Below are positions 1 to 8,743 of a stretch of 64,000 nt of DNA, in pieces. The DNA comes from AV40 sp035568175 (GTDB taxonomy: Bacteria > Verrucomicrobiota > Verrucomicrobiia > Chthoniobacterales > UBA10450), in assembly GCA_035568175.1 (NCBI GenBank), contig DATMON010000007.1, forward strand, positions 138,198 to 202,197, written 5' to 3'. The notes below the pieces were generated by a model. That model was not told the DNA's origin and did no database searches. It was given only the letters and a program-made list of their open reading frames with translations. How positions within the stretch are numbered: position 1 is the first letter of the stretch; each line of letters begins with the position of its first letter. The translations under genes were made by a program, and so were the position numbers.

Positions 1-844
1 CAGCGCAAACCAAGAAGCTGTACCGGGAATCCACGTACATTTACGATTGTCGATTCATCGAGCAAAAACGGAATTCCCGATGCTCTAACCCGTCTTTCGA
101 ACTCGGCAGGATTCTCGATCAAATCGTGGTTGCCTTCGATGATGGCCAAACCAAACCGCGCTTCCAACGTTCGAGTTAATTCTAGTCCAGTGTCGAGGTC
201 GGCGAGCGCGTCATTGATCAAGTCGCCAGTCAAAAGCACCAGATCGGCACGCATTTCATTGACCGTGCGCACCATCTTCTGCAGGACCTTGCCATTGGTG
301 AATCGTCCAACGTGCATATCGCTGACCTGCGCGATGGTGATCCCGTCCAATTCCTTCGGCAGCTCAGCGATCGAGAGCTCGAAACGCCGGACGCGCACGT
401 TGTTCAGCTGAGCCATCGCGATTCCGGTAAGACTGAGTGTGAAAACTGGGGGCAACATCGCTCCGGCAAATCGCAGAAATTCGCGGCGGTTCCAATCAGA
501 CGGTTGGACCGAGCGTTCGACTTTGATCGGCGCATTGCGGGTTACGCGCACTATTTTTTGTCCGAGCAGGATTGGTATGAGAGCAAGCGCGATCAGCGAA
601 AGCAGCCCCAGACCGATGAAATGCCAGATGAATATTGCTGAGACCGCAAATTTTGGGATCAACCGATCCCAATCAGCGCGTGTCATTCTCGCGGCGATGA
701 CCGCGATCAACCCGACCATCATCGCGAGCATAAAAATCGAGATCAGGACGCGACCAATAACGTGATTCGTCAGGCGCGCCAGAACAAGCCACCAGATGAC
801 ATCGAGTGAAATCATCAGGCCGATGATGGTGAAAATGAAGCTCA
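1..844 (-). CDS. Membrane-anchored calcineurin-like metallophosphoesterase (partial, C-terminus off the left edge)
   Basis: Read on the minus strand from a GTG at 844; an in-frame TAG lies 9 bases upstream of it, so the start cannot be much earlier. The N-terminus holds about three hydrophobic segments, followed by a twin-arginine-like patch (RREFLRFAG) and then the phosphoesterase domain. Its metal-binding motifs are visible as SDMHVGRF, TGDLIND and EGNHD, in the spacing usual for the YkuE/YaeI group, whose members act on phosphoesters at or outside the membrane. The frame is still open at base 1, so the last metal motif (GHxH) is not visible. The gene is followed downstream on its 5' side by a palindromic repeat and a ferredoxin gene in the same orientation. 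Substrate unknown. Confidence 0.85.
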
Positions 845-870
845 CGCGAACAATCTACGCGGCTCAGGGA

Positions 871-898
871 TCTGCCGCCAGAGACGGCGGCAGCTACA
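871..898. repeat. Half copy of a TGTAGC/GCTACA palindromic element
   Basis: A near-perfect hairpin (TGCCGCC, loop AGAGAC, GGCGGCA) followed by GCTACA. The 28-base stretch is identical, in reverse complement, to the left half of the element at 56739-56802. It lies between the metallophosphoesterase start and the ferredoxin end. Confidence 0.75.
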
Positions 899-904
899 AC
901 GGTT

Positions 905-1138
905 CTAGGCGCCGTCGTTGCCGATCGCTTCGACCGGGCAACCTTCCATCGCCTCTTTACAAAGACCTTCTTCCTCAGGCGACTCCGGTTGTTTGTAAAC
1001 GTAGGAATGGCCACCGTCGTCGTTGCGCTTGAAATTCGCAGGCGCAGTTTCCCGGCACAAATCACAGTCGATGCATTGTTCATCGACATAGAATTTGCCG
1101 GCAGCATTTTCAGGATATTTGTTGGCGACGTCGGCCAT
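905..1138 (-). CDS. Small [4Fe-4S] ferredoxin
   Basis: A 77-residue protein carrying one clear iron-sulfur cluster site: Cys22, Cys25 and Cys28 in CIDCDLC, with the fourth ligand Cys67 in the C-terminal CPVEAI motif, the usual CxxCxxC...CP arrangement of single-cluster bacterial ferredoxins. The middle is charged and lacks a second full cluster motif; Cys60 is an extra cysteine. The start is well supported by a GGAGA sequence eight bases before the ATG, one of the few good Shine-Dalgarno sites here. Likely a soluble electron carrier; its partner is not evident from the neighbours, a methyltransferase upstream and a phosphoesterase downstream. Confidence 0.9.
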   Translation of the reverse strand: MADVANKYPENAAGKFYVDEQCIDCDLCRETAPANFKRNDDGGHSYVYKQPESPEEEGLCKEAMEGCPVEAIGNDGA

Positions 1139-1210
1139 AATTTTCTCCGTTATGGGAGTGGGAAGTTAGGTGGAAACGCGGGAGTTGCAACTGCCCGTGC
1201 GGCTCGCACC

Positions 1211-2269
1211 TCAAAGGCCAAGGGCCTGACGAGGATTGCGGGCAAACTTGAAGCCGCTGAGGGGCGCGGCTGGATCGACATCTTTCGCCAGGGCAAGCAC
1301 TTGAAAGACCCGGCCGAGCATTTCGGGGTGAAGAAGCGTTTGCAGTTCGCGCCTGGTTTTGGCCTCGGCTTTGTCGAACAGCCCGGGGAATTCCGCCATT
1401 ATCCCGGAGATGAAATGATGCTGATCAGTGAAACCGGCGACTCGTAGTCCAACTGCGTCGGCGCGCTCCACTAGATCCGTCCAATTCACGTGCGCAGTGA
1501 TATCGGCTTCGCCGATTTCCTCGAACGGAGAACTGAGGCGTCGATGTTTTGCGCGCACTTGCAATACCTCACGAAATTCAGCTCGGGAAAATCCGTAATC
1601 GATCGCGATGAGGAAACCCCGTTGCAATTTTGTTGAAACACAATCAAGCCAATCAAGCATTGCTTGATTCAGTGGCGCCCCGGCCGGGTCTTCTACAAAC
1701 ATCAATTTGTCGCCATCAAGTCCGACAAGTTTGCCGCGCAAATTTATGGGCATGGCGTCGAGGAGCTCGTTGGAGAAATGAATACCGGTAAAAGGTGCGA
1801 GCTCGTCGAGGGATTTTCGCCACTGGACGCGATCGCCGAACTGCCTCAGCGTTTCCGATTGTCGATCTTGCAAAGCGGAAAAAGGTTCGACGATCTGGTA
1901 GCGCAACGCGGAGAAAAATTCGGGAAATCGCCGCTGGGTTGATTCAAGAACATCGCAGGCAAACTGACCGTGATGGGCGCCTTGTTCGACGATAAGGAAA
2001 TTGTTCGCCACGGCGAATCCGTCCTTTGGCGGATCGACCTTGCCGAGCCGTTCCCAGATCTCCGCGAATTGCCCGGCCAGCAATTCACCAAAGAGCGGAC
2101 CGACGCTGACGTTCGTGAAATAATCGCCGCGTCGTCCGATTACAGCGCAGTCGCTCGAATAATAGCCGTGGTCGGGATGATAAAGTGCCTGCTCCATGAA
2201 CCAGGCAAAGGATTGCGGGCCGTCCTTCTCGATCTTGCGGCGAATCAACTGGCCAAGCTCAGTGTTCAA
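1211..2269 (-). CDS. SAM-dependent methyltransferase, MidA/NDUFAF7 family
   Basis: A 352-residue protein with the family opening FMEQALYHPDHGYYS (about residues 24-38), then GDYFTNVSVGPLFGELLAGQ, the signature by which this group (DUF185) is known. The SAM-binding loop appears as EQGAHHGQFA, a variant of the E-x-G-x-G-x-G motif. Eukaryotic NDUFAF7 methylates an arginine in complex I; the bacterial substrate is not settled, so only methyltransferase activity is claimed. Length is close to the family norm. The gene is preceded by an inverted-repeat region (2274-2366) separating it from the divergent penicillin-binding protein gene. One AAGATCGACA word lies inside it at 1860. Confidence 0.85.
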   Translation of the reverse strand: MNTELGQLIRRKIEKDGPQSFAWFMEQALYHPDHGYYSSDCAVIGRRGDYFTNVSVGPLFGELLAGQFAEIWERLGKVDPPKDGFAVANNFLIVEQGAHHGQFACDVLESTQRRFPEFFSALRYQIVEPFSALQDRQSETLRQFGDRVQWRKSLDELAPFTGIHFSNELLDAMPINLRGKLVGLDGDKLMFVEDPAGAPLNQAMLDWLDCVSTKLQRGFLIAIDYGFSRAEFREVLQVRAKHRRLSSPFEEIGEADITAHVNWTDLVERADAVGLRVAGFTDQHHFISGIMAEFPGLFDKAEAKTRRELQTLLHPEMLGRVFQVLALAKDVDPAAPLSGFKFARNPRQALGL

Positions 2270-2273
2270 TCAG

Positions 2274-2366
2274 AAAACGTCCAACGCCGAACGCCGAACG
2301 TCCAACGGTAGAAATAGCGAATCCGAGTTCTCGATTCGATGTTGGGCGTTGAGCGTTCGGCGTTTG
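2274..2366. repeat. Inverted intergenic repeat, CCGAACGTCCAAC family
   Basis: Left arm contains AACGTCCAACGCCGAACG repeated in short units; the right arm, read in reverse complement, gives AACGCCGAACGCTCAACGCC. The arms enclose about 35 bases. A second member with the same words is at 22359-22450. Both occupy the space between divergent or unlinked genes and could fold as long imperfect hairpins. Confidence 0.75.
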
Positions 2367-2392
2367 CTGCCTAAGTTGCTGCCCCTGCCGCT

Positions 2393-5017
2393 GTGAGAAA
2401 TCCCTCTACTAATCAGTATTTGATTCCGCCGCCGGGCTATCGATTCCGTCCGCCGTGGTATACGCGCCCGGAATTTTACGTGCCGATCACGGTCGCGGCT
2501 TTCGTCCTCGGCGGCCTCGCGATTTTAGTTTCGATGAATCTGGCCGATTTGAAGAACCAGGCGGCCACGTTCGACCTGAACAAGCTCGAGCAAATGGAGT
2601 CGGCCAGCGTGATTCTGGACCGCAACGACAAAATCTTCGGCCAAATTTACGTCGAGAACCGCGAGACGATCCCGTACGAACAGCTGCCGCGCGATCTGGT
2701 GAACGCCGTTGTCTCAGTCGAGGACGCCAAATTCTATCAACATCACGGCTACGCGCTTTCGGGAATCCTGCGCGCGACTCTCAAGAATCTGGTCGCTGGA
2801 CACGTGCGTCAAGGTGCGAGCACGATCACGCAACAACTGGCGCGCAACAGTTTTGCGCTCAGGGGAAAAACGTTCCGGCGTAAACTGCTCGAGATTTTTG
2901 TCGCGCGCAGGATCGAGGACAATTTCAACAAGCAGAAGATCCTAGAGCTTTACCTCAACCGGATTTACTTCGGCGGAGGTCTTTATGGCGCGGAGGCGGC
3001 CGCGCGCGGTTACTTTGGCAAGCACGCCCGCGAATTGTCGTTGAATGAATGCGCCACTCTGGCTGGTCTTATCAAAAGCCCGAACCGGCTTTCTCCCTGG
3101 GCGGACAAAGCGGCCTCGCGGGATGCGCGCAATTACGCACTGACGCGCATGCGCGATCTCGGTTTCATCGATAGCTCCACATACGCCGCTGCCCAGGCGC
3201 AGGAGCTCGTGGTTGGAAATCGGCAAAATGCGCAGGGCCAAAACTACGCGGTCGATTATATCCGACAGCAAGTGATCAACGCGGTTGGATGGGACCGCGC
3301 CATGAACGAAGGCTTTCGCATTCACACGACAATCGACAGCGAGCTGCAAAAAGTCGCGGAAGAATCGCTTCGCCGGAATCTCGATAAAGCCGAGCAGCAT
3401 CCGGGTTATGATCATCAAACCTACGCCGAGTACGCGTCGAGCTTCCGCCAGGCGAAATCGAGCGGGACGGCATCAGTCCAGCCCGCTCCGGAATATTTGC
3501 AAGGCGCGATCATAGGGCTCGATAACGAAACCGGTGGAATCCTCGTCCTGGTGGGTGGCCGCGATTTTGAGCACAATCAATACGATCGGGCGCTCCAGGC
3601 GAAACGTCCCGCCGGAACAGCAATGTTACCGTTCGTTTACGCCACCGCGTTCGAACAAGGAATGTTTCCGGGAACGCTGGTCGAAGATTCACCGCTCGAT
3701 AATCGCGCGGTGATGATTGGCGGAATGACCGGAATCCTTGGGGAATGGGGCCCGGAAAGCGCGGACAATCGCTACGAAGGCACAATGACAGCGCGACAGG
3801 CGCTGGCGAAATCAAAGAACGGGGCCACCGTCCGGATCGGAATGGAAGCGGGTTTGGACGAGGTTTTGCAGCTCTGTCGAGCGGCGGGAATTCGATCAAA
3901 TCTTCGCCCATATCCGGCGACATTACTTGGCAGCAGCGAAGTTACGTTGGCAGAGCTCGCTCTCACCTACACGATTTTTCCGAATGGCGGCTCGCGCCCA
4001 GTTGCGCCGCACATTTTGGAACGCATCGAAGAAAAGGACGGCACGGTCTGGCACGCGCAACGCGATGACAGCGGCAGACAAAACGTGATCAAGCCCGAGA
4101 CAGCCTACGAGGTGCATTCATGTCTGGTGGATGCGCTCGAGACCGGAACGGGAAAGGCGGCGCGCTCACAATTCGGGCTGAAGAAAATCCCAGCGGTCGC
4201 GGGCAAGACCGGCACGGCCTACGATTTTACCGACGCATTCTTTGCCGGTTACGACAGTAACTTTACTTGCGCCGTCTGGGCCGGGTTCGACAAACCACAA
4301 AAGATTTATCGCGGCGCGTTTGGCCGGGAACTGGCATTGCCGGTCTGGGTCGACATCATGAACACGGCGGCCGCACGTTACTCGCCGCACGAAATCAAAC
4401 GCCCGTCCGGTTTGAAAGACGTCGAGATTTGTTTGCGTTCCGGGATGCTCGCTACCGACAAATGTTACGACCCAGTCAGGAGCGCGACCGGCGATTCCGT
4501 TCAAAAGCGCACCACTTACACCGAAATTGCGACACCGGCGCAAATGCCGACCGAGACCTGTAACATACACGGCGAACCACACACGCCGCTGATTGCGGAA
4601 GCGCCGGCCGCTGAAGTCCCCCGTGCTCAACTCGCGGCTGATTTAAGTGAAGTGAAACCGGTGATCCTCAAGAGTCCGACGCTTTTGGCGGAGAACGATC
4701 CTTACAACTCGGCCAAATCCGTCGCGAAAGTCGACACCGCCGACGACGAACAGGTCGCGGAAAAAGAGACTGCCCAAAAGATCGACAATCGACCGGCGGA
4801 CGCGACTCGCGCTGAAGTGCTAGATCAAAAGACGAACAAAGCGAACGGCGCCGATGACGGAAAACCGATCTTGAAGGCGATCCCGGTTCAGCCGCAACCG
4901 AAGGAGACGCCGGTCGAAATCCGCCGCGCGGTTCCGGTTGGGCCGATGGATGAAGTGGACGAGGGAGCATTATTGAAAGCCGCCGCTCCTTCGCCAACTC
5001 AATCTGACGACGAATAG
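2393..5017 (+). CDS. Class A penicillin-binding protein (GT51 glycosyltransferase plus degenerate transpeptidase)
   Basis: An 874-residue bifunctional-type peptidoglycan synthase starting at GTG. One membrane segment lies near residues 31-52, followed by the GT51 domain with VEDAKFYQHHG (catalytic Glu) and QGASTITQQLARN. The transpeptidase domain keeps SKN (in KSKNGATV) and KTGT (in VAGKTGTAYDF), but the SxxK box reads RPAGTAMLP: Thr409 sits where the nucleophile Ser should be and Leu412 where the general-base Lys should be. This predicts an inactive or altered transpeptidase with an intact glycan polymerase. The last 170 residues form a charged, Pro-rich tail unlike the catalytic part. The next gene starts one base after the stop. 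Confidence 0.9.
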   Translation: MRNPSTNQYLIPPPGYRFRPPWYTRPEFYVPITVAAFVLGGLAILVSMNLADLKNQAATFDLNKLEQMESASVILDRNDKIFGQIYVENRETIPYEQLPRDLVNAVVSVEDAKFYQHHGYALSGILRATLKNLVAGHVRQGASTITQQLARNSFALRGKTFRRKLLEIFVARRIEDNFNKQKILELYLNRIYFGGGLYGAEAAARGYFGKHARELSLNECATLAGLIKSPNRLSPWADKAASRDARNYALTRMRDLGFIDSSTYAAAQAQELVVGNRQNAQGQNYAVDYIRQQVINAVGWDRAMNEGFRIHTTIDSELQKVAEESLRRNLDKAEQHPGYDHQTYAEYASSFRQAKSSGTASVQPAPEYLQGAIIGLDNETGGILVLVGGRDFEHNQYDRALQAKRPAGTAMLPFVYATAFEQGMFPGTLVEDSPLDNRAVMIGGMTGILGEWGPESADNRYEGTMTARQALAKSKNGATVRIGMEAGLDEVLQLCRAAGIRSNLRPYPATLLGSSEVTLAELALTYTIFPNGGSRPVAPHILERIEEKDGTVWHAQRDDSGRQNVIKPETAYEVHSCLVDALETGTGKAARSQFGLKKIPAVAGKTGTAYDFTDAFFAGYDSNFTCAVWAGFDKPQKIYRGAFGRELALPVWVDIMNTAAARYSPHEIKRPSGLKDVEICLRSGMLATDKCYDPVRSATGDSVQKRTTYTEIATPAQMPTETCNIHGEPHTPLIAEAPAAEVPRAQLAADLSEVKPVILKSPTLLAENDPYNSAKSVAKVDTADDEQVAEKETAQKIDNRPADATRAEVLDQKTNKANGADDGKPILKAIPVQPQPKETPVEIRRAVPVGPMDEVDEGALLKAAAPSPTQSDDE

Positions 5018-5018
5018 A

Positions 5019-6068
5019 ATGGCGTCGACCGACGCAACTGATTTTCGGCTGAGCGTCCTCAATCCCGGCGGACGCGATCTCGAGCAATATTTTGACGAGC
5101 CGGTCGGTCCGACTGACACCGGACATCCGCCGGTCAATCTTCATGCCTTCGCGGCTTGCACGCGCGGTTCGTTTCACCGAAAGACAAAAAATGCGATCGA
5201 GGAAAAACGACCGATCCTTCTTGCACTTCGCGGCAATTTTCGAGCGACGGAACGCGCACTGGTTGCATGTCAAAAAGAGAAGCGAACCGTCGCGGTCGCA
5301 TTAAAAGAAACTGGTCTCCATCAAATCGCAGAACGATTACGCGATCCGGGCATTCTTGCCCGATTCGTGCGGGTTATGGCGCAGGCAGATGGGTGCGTGG
5401 CCACGACTCCGGAAGCTGCAGAGATTTTTCGCCGTGTGCGCCCCGAACGGAACGCCGACAGCACCGTTTTCATTCCGACACCTTATCCCCTTGAAGATAA
5501 GCAGTGGAATTTCATCATTCCGCCTAACGAGCAATCCGGAATTTTGATTGGGACGCGCGAATGGGACGTGCCGTCCCGCAACCATCTTTCGGCGCTTCTT
5601 CTCGCGCGAGAAATTTGTCAGGGAAGCGGCGAACCAGTCACTGTCTACAATCTCGATGGCAGAAAGGGCGAAAAACTTTTAGCCGAGTTAAAATTCCCTC
5701 CGGGAAAACTGCGCATCCGCGACAAGTGCGAGGCGTACGCCGATTATTTACGTGAAGTTGCGAAGCACAAAATCGTCCTTCAACTCGATCGCAGCTGCGT
5801 GCCGGGACAGGTGGCGGGCGACACGCTCCTGTGCCGCACGATTTGCGTTGGTGGCGACGGCGCGATCGACCGGCTCGCGTTTGCCAATTTTTGCGGAGAA
5901 GGACGGACGACCTCACAACTTAAGACCATTGCCCTCGAATTGCTCAAGAACACGGCCGGGCGCGCGACCGCGATTGTCGAATCGCAATGGCGAGCGGCCG
6001 AGCGCATTTCGTTTCATGCGATCCAAAAACAATTGGCGGTTTTCTTCGAGCGGATTGGAAAACGCTAG
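5019..6068 (+). CDS. Glycosyltransferase-like protein (GT-B fold suspected)
   Basis: A 349-residue soluble protein starting one base after the penicillin-binding protein stop, so almost certainly co-transcribed with it. It has no signal peptide or membrane span. The layout, with an alternating beta/alpha N-terminal half, ILIGTREWDVPSRNH near the middle and a C-terminal half with GQVAGDTLLCRT and a closing helix-rich tail, recalls GT-B glycosyltransferases, but the E-x7-E motif of GT4 enzymes is not evident. Function is therefore tentative. Its stop codon is formed by the inverted repeat at 6066-6131. Confidence 0.55.
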   Translation: MASTDATDFRLSVLNPGGRDLEQYFDEPVGPTDTGHPPVNLHAFAACTRGSFHRKTKNAIEEKRPILLALRGNFRATERALVACQKEKRTVAVALKETGLHQIAERLRDPGILARFVRVMAQADGCVATTPEAAEIFRRVRPERNADSTVFIPTPYPLEDKQWNFIIPPNEQSGILIGTREWDVPSRNHLSALLLAREICQGSGEPVTVYNLDGRKGEKLLAELKFPPGKLRIRDKCEAYADYLREVAKHKIVLQLDRSCVPGQVAGDTLLCRTICVGGDGAIDRLAFANFCGEGRTTSQLKTIALELLKNTAGRATAIVESQWRAAERISFHAIQKQLAVFFERIGKR

Positions 6069-6131
6069 GGCGACGCTCTCCGGAACCACTGGATCTCGCG
6101 AATCTTGCCGGCTCGACAGAGTTTCGCCCTA
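6066..6131. repeat. Inverted repeat AGGGCGA...TCGCCCT bridging two convergent genes
   Basis: The termini TAGGGCGA (6066-6073) and TCGCCCTA (6124-6131) are exact reverse complements and enclose about 50 bases. The terminal TAG of each arm is the stop codon of the gene running into it, on + at 6066-6068 and on - at 6129-6131. The element fills the whole gap between the two genes and may serve as a two-way terminator. Confidence 0.7.
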
Positions 6132-7298
6132 CCGAGAGGCGCCAATCATTCCTAAATAAATTTCTTCGAGTCGGAGGATTTGCTTTTGCTGATCGAATTT
6201 CTGCGCCACCGCATTGGCACCATTTCGAGCCAGTCGCGCCAGCAGGTCTCGATCTTGGGCCGCCTTGAGCAAGGCGCGCGAGAGCGCCTCATAATCGCGC
6301 TCCGGAACCAAAATTCCGCTGACGCCGTTTTCGATTGCTTCCGGGATTCCGCCATGATCGGTTGCGAAAACCGGAAGGCCGGTTGCCATCGCTTCCAGCA
6401 TTGCATTGGGAATGCCTTCCTGATTTCCGCCACTGCCGGTTTCACTGGGGTGCAGAAAAATATGCGATGCATAATAGATCTCGCGCAATTTCTCCGCTGC
6501 GACAAAACCAGGGAGCGAGACCCGATCGTCGATCTTAAGCTTGCGCGTCAGTTCCTGGAGTTCCTCCCGCATCGGACCTTCTCCGGCAATCGTCAGTGTC
6601 GCTCGCGGATATTCATTGAGAAAATGAGTGAACGCGTGAAGCGTCGTCGCCAGACCTTTCTTTTGAACCAGACGACTGGCTTGGAGGAAGCGCCATTCGC
6701 CATTCGCTGGAAAACCGCGTTCGCGAAATGAAAACTCATCCAGCGGAATGCCGGTCCGGACGATGTCGATCTTACTTTCGTCGCAGCCAAGCTCGACCAC
6801 GGCGCGCTGCAACGACGCCGATCGGACAAAAACTCGGGTGACGGCGTCGATCATTTGTTTCGTCGCCTTGCGATACGCGGGCTTTTCCATGTCCACCAAA
6901 ACATCGGCACCGTGAAAGGAAACGACGCTTGGCTTCGACCACGCCCGGATCAACGGCAAAAGATGGACAGCGATGTGTCCAAAAAAAATGTGGAGAAGCT
7001 GCGCGTTTTCTCGATCCAGAATTGCCCCCAAAGCGCTAACTTCTCGCTCTGAAATCTGCCACGGCTTGTTTCGAATCTGTCGAAACCAGAAACGCCGCAC
7101 AAAATGAGTGGGCGGTTTTCCGACGACGTCGATCTTATCGAACGGAAACCGGTCCGCGTTCTCGCGTTTCTGCGCGATGACGACTGGCTGGACGCGCCGG
7201 AGGCCGGAGATTTGCCGGTAGATGTGCAGCATCTCCGGCTTAAGAAAAGTCGCGCAATAAAAAGCGGCGACCGGTCGTGGATTAGTTGGGTCGCTCAA
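6129..7298 (-). CDS. Glycosyltransferase family 4 (WcaL/colanic-acid type)
   Basis: A 389-residue GT-B enzyme. The C-terminal half has the classical signature FLHPSETGSGGNQEG followed by IPNAMLEAMATGLPV, with the E-x7-E motif that binds the nucleotide sugar, and GLVQKK-like basic residues (RLVQKKGLATT) near the cleft. The N-terminal half contains FGHIAVHLLPL and SFHGADV, typical of WcaL-like transferases of exopolysaccharide or lipopolysaccharide assembly. The gene is convergent with the penicillin-binding protein operon and ends inside the inverted repeat at 6066-6131. Donor and acceptor are not predictable. Confidence 0.88.
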   Translation of the reverse strand: MSDPTNPRPVAAFYCATFLKPEMLHIYRQISGLRRVQPVVIAQKRENADRFPFDKIDVVGKPPTHFVRRFWFRQIRNKPWQISEREVSALGAILDRENAQLLHIFFGHIAVHLLPLIRAWSKPSVVSFHGADVLVDMEKPAYRKATKQMIDAVTRVFVRSASLQRAVVELGCDESKIDIVRTGIPLDEFSFRERGFPANGEWRFLQASRLVQKKGLATTLHAFTHFLNEYPRATLTIAGEGPMREELQELTRKLKIDDRVSLPGFVAAEKLREIYYASHIFLHPSETGSGGNQEGIPNAMLEAMATGLPVFATDHGGIPEAIENGVSGILVPERDYEALSRALLKAAQDRDLLARLARNGANAVAQKFDQQKQILRLEEIYLGMIGASR

Positions 7299-7327
7299 TG
7301 TTTGGAATCAAACATCGAACAGCCAAA

Positions 7328-7645
7328 TCAGAAGTTAATTGTGAAGAGCTTGATCCCTTTCCACTTTCCGGTGTCGGGATCGAGCACCACGCTGTCCTCG
7401 GCCTTTCCGTACTGCTCGGGCGCCTTCGGATTCAACATTTGAAATGGATTTCCGCCTCGCGCCGCGCGCGGAAGAACCCCTTCCGTATTTTCTTTTCTGA
7501 GCGGTGGCGGAGTCGGCGCCGGCTTCGGACCCTTACGAGTAGTTGCCGTGAACGTCTTCGACGTTTTCTTCTGCGTCTGCGGCGATTGCGCCAAGACCAG
7601 GCTCGCAACCGTCATTAAAATCCCCAGCATCACGAGCTTCTTCAT
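7328..7645 (-). CDS. Small secreted protein of unknown function
   Basis: A 105-residue protein with a clean Sec signal peptide (MKKLVMLGILMTVASLVLAQ, predicted cleavage after LAQ or LA) and a Lys/Pro/Thr-rich mature region, including PKPAPTPPPLRK. The C-terminal third (AEDSVVLDPDTGKWKGIKLF) is more ordered. No recognised domain. It sits just upstream of the GT4 gene in the same direction and is divergent from the kdsD gene. Confidence 0.7.
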   Translation of the reverse strand: MKKLVMLGILMTVASLVLAQSPQTQKKTSKTFTATTRKGPKPAPTPPPLRKENTEGVLPRAARGGNPFQMLNPKAPEQYGKAEDSVVLDPDTGKWKGIKLFTINF

Positions 7646-7715
7646 TACTTTCTCCGGTTAAGGCCGCGCAAGTTCTTGCCGGTTAGACTCCTCCGGCGCA
7701 GAATTGTCAAGACAA

Positions 7716-8687
7716 ATGGATTATCTGGAAAAGGCCAAACGGGTCCTCGATATCGAAATTGTCGAGCTGCAACGATTGCGCCAGCGGCTGGGCGACGACT
7801 TTTCTCGCGCTGTCGGTTTGATTAAAGACGCGGTGGATGCGCGCGGCAAAGTGGTCGTGGTCGGGGTCGGCAAGTCGGGACACGTCGGCGCCAAGATCGC
7901 GTCGACGCTGACCAGCACGGGCTCGCCCTCGGTCGTGCTCGATTCGTTGAACGCGTTGCATGGCGATCTCGGAATGGTGGCGGACGGAGATGTCGTCCTG
8001 GCATTAAGCGCCAGCGGCGAAACCGAAGAACTGGTGCGCATTTTGCCGGCGATCGCGCGATTTCAGGTCAAAATTATTGCCATGTGCGGTGATTCCGATT
8101 CCACCCTCGCCAAGAACGCTCACGTCGTTCTCGACGTAAACGTGGAGCAGGAAGCTTGCCCTTTGAATCTGGCGCCAACTTCGAGCACGACCGCGATGCT
8201 TGCGCTCGGCGATGCGATTGCAATGGTTCTGCTGGAAGCGCGCGGATTCGATAAAGAAGATTTCGCGAAATTTCATCCCGGTGGAAAAATCGGACGCAGT
8301 CTCCTGATGCGCGTTCAGCAGGTAATGCGCCCGCGCGAATCGATGGCGGTCGTGCCGCCGACTGCAACTATTCGCGACGTCCTCAAAGCAATGACCGGTG
8401 TCCGCGCCGGAGCCGCCGTGGTGGCGGGCGAAGATCGACAACTACTCGGAATTTTCACGCACGGAGATTTCGCGCGGCATTTTCAGTCCGATCCGAAAGT
8501 GGGCGAACGCCTGGTCGCAGACTTGATGACGTTAAATCCGGTGACGGTGCACAAAGACAAGCTCGCCGTCGAAGTTCTCAAATTGCTCGAGACCCACCGA
8601 ATTGACGATCTCGTCGTGGTTGATGACGACAAAGTGCCGGTTGGAGTCGTTGACTCGCAGGATCTGACACGCTTGAAGTTGCTCTGA
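7716..8687 (+). CDS. kdsD: D-arabinose-5-phosphate isomerase, KpsF/GutQ family
   Basis: Converts ribulose 5-phosphate to arabinose 5-phosphate, the first step to KDO for lipopolysaccharide. The SIS domain (about residues 35-175) shows VVVGVGKSGHVGAKIASTL and the strongly conserved LNALHGDLGM and SASGETEEL stretches; FHPGGKIGRSL links it to two CBS domains at the C-terminus (about 195-320). Length of about 323 residues is standard. A TTG at 7704 would add four residues; ATG 7716 is preferred because it matches the usual family start. Presence of this gene supports an LPS-bearing outer membrane. Confidence 0.93.
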   Translation: MDYLEKAKRVLDIEIVELQRLRQRLGDDFSRAVGLIKDAVDARGKVVVVGVGKSGHVGAKIASTLTSTGSPSVVLDSLNALHGDLGMVADGDVVLALSASGETEELVRILPAIARFQVKIIAMCGDSDSTLAKNAHVVLDVNVEQEACPLNLAPTSSTTAMLALGDAIAMVLLEARGFDKEDFAKFHPGGKIGRSLLMRVQQVMRPRESMAVVPPTATIRDVLKAMTGVRAGAAVVAGEDRQLLGIFTHGDFARHFQSDPKVGERLVADLMTLNPVTVHKDKLAVEVLKLLETHRIDDLVVVDDDKVPVGVVDSQDLTRLKLL

Positions 8688-8743
8688 GCGCGTGTAGAGT
8701 CGGCGCTCCCGTTTCCCTCAACTCTTAACCTTCACTTTTTGTT

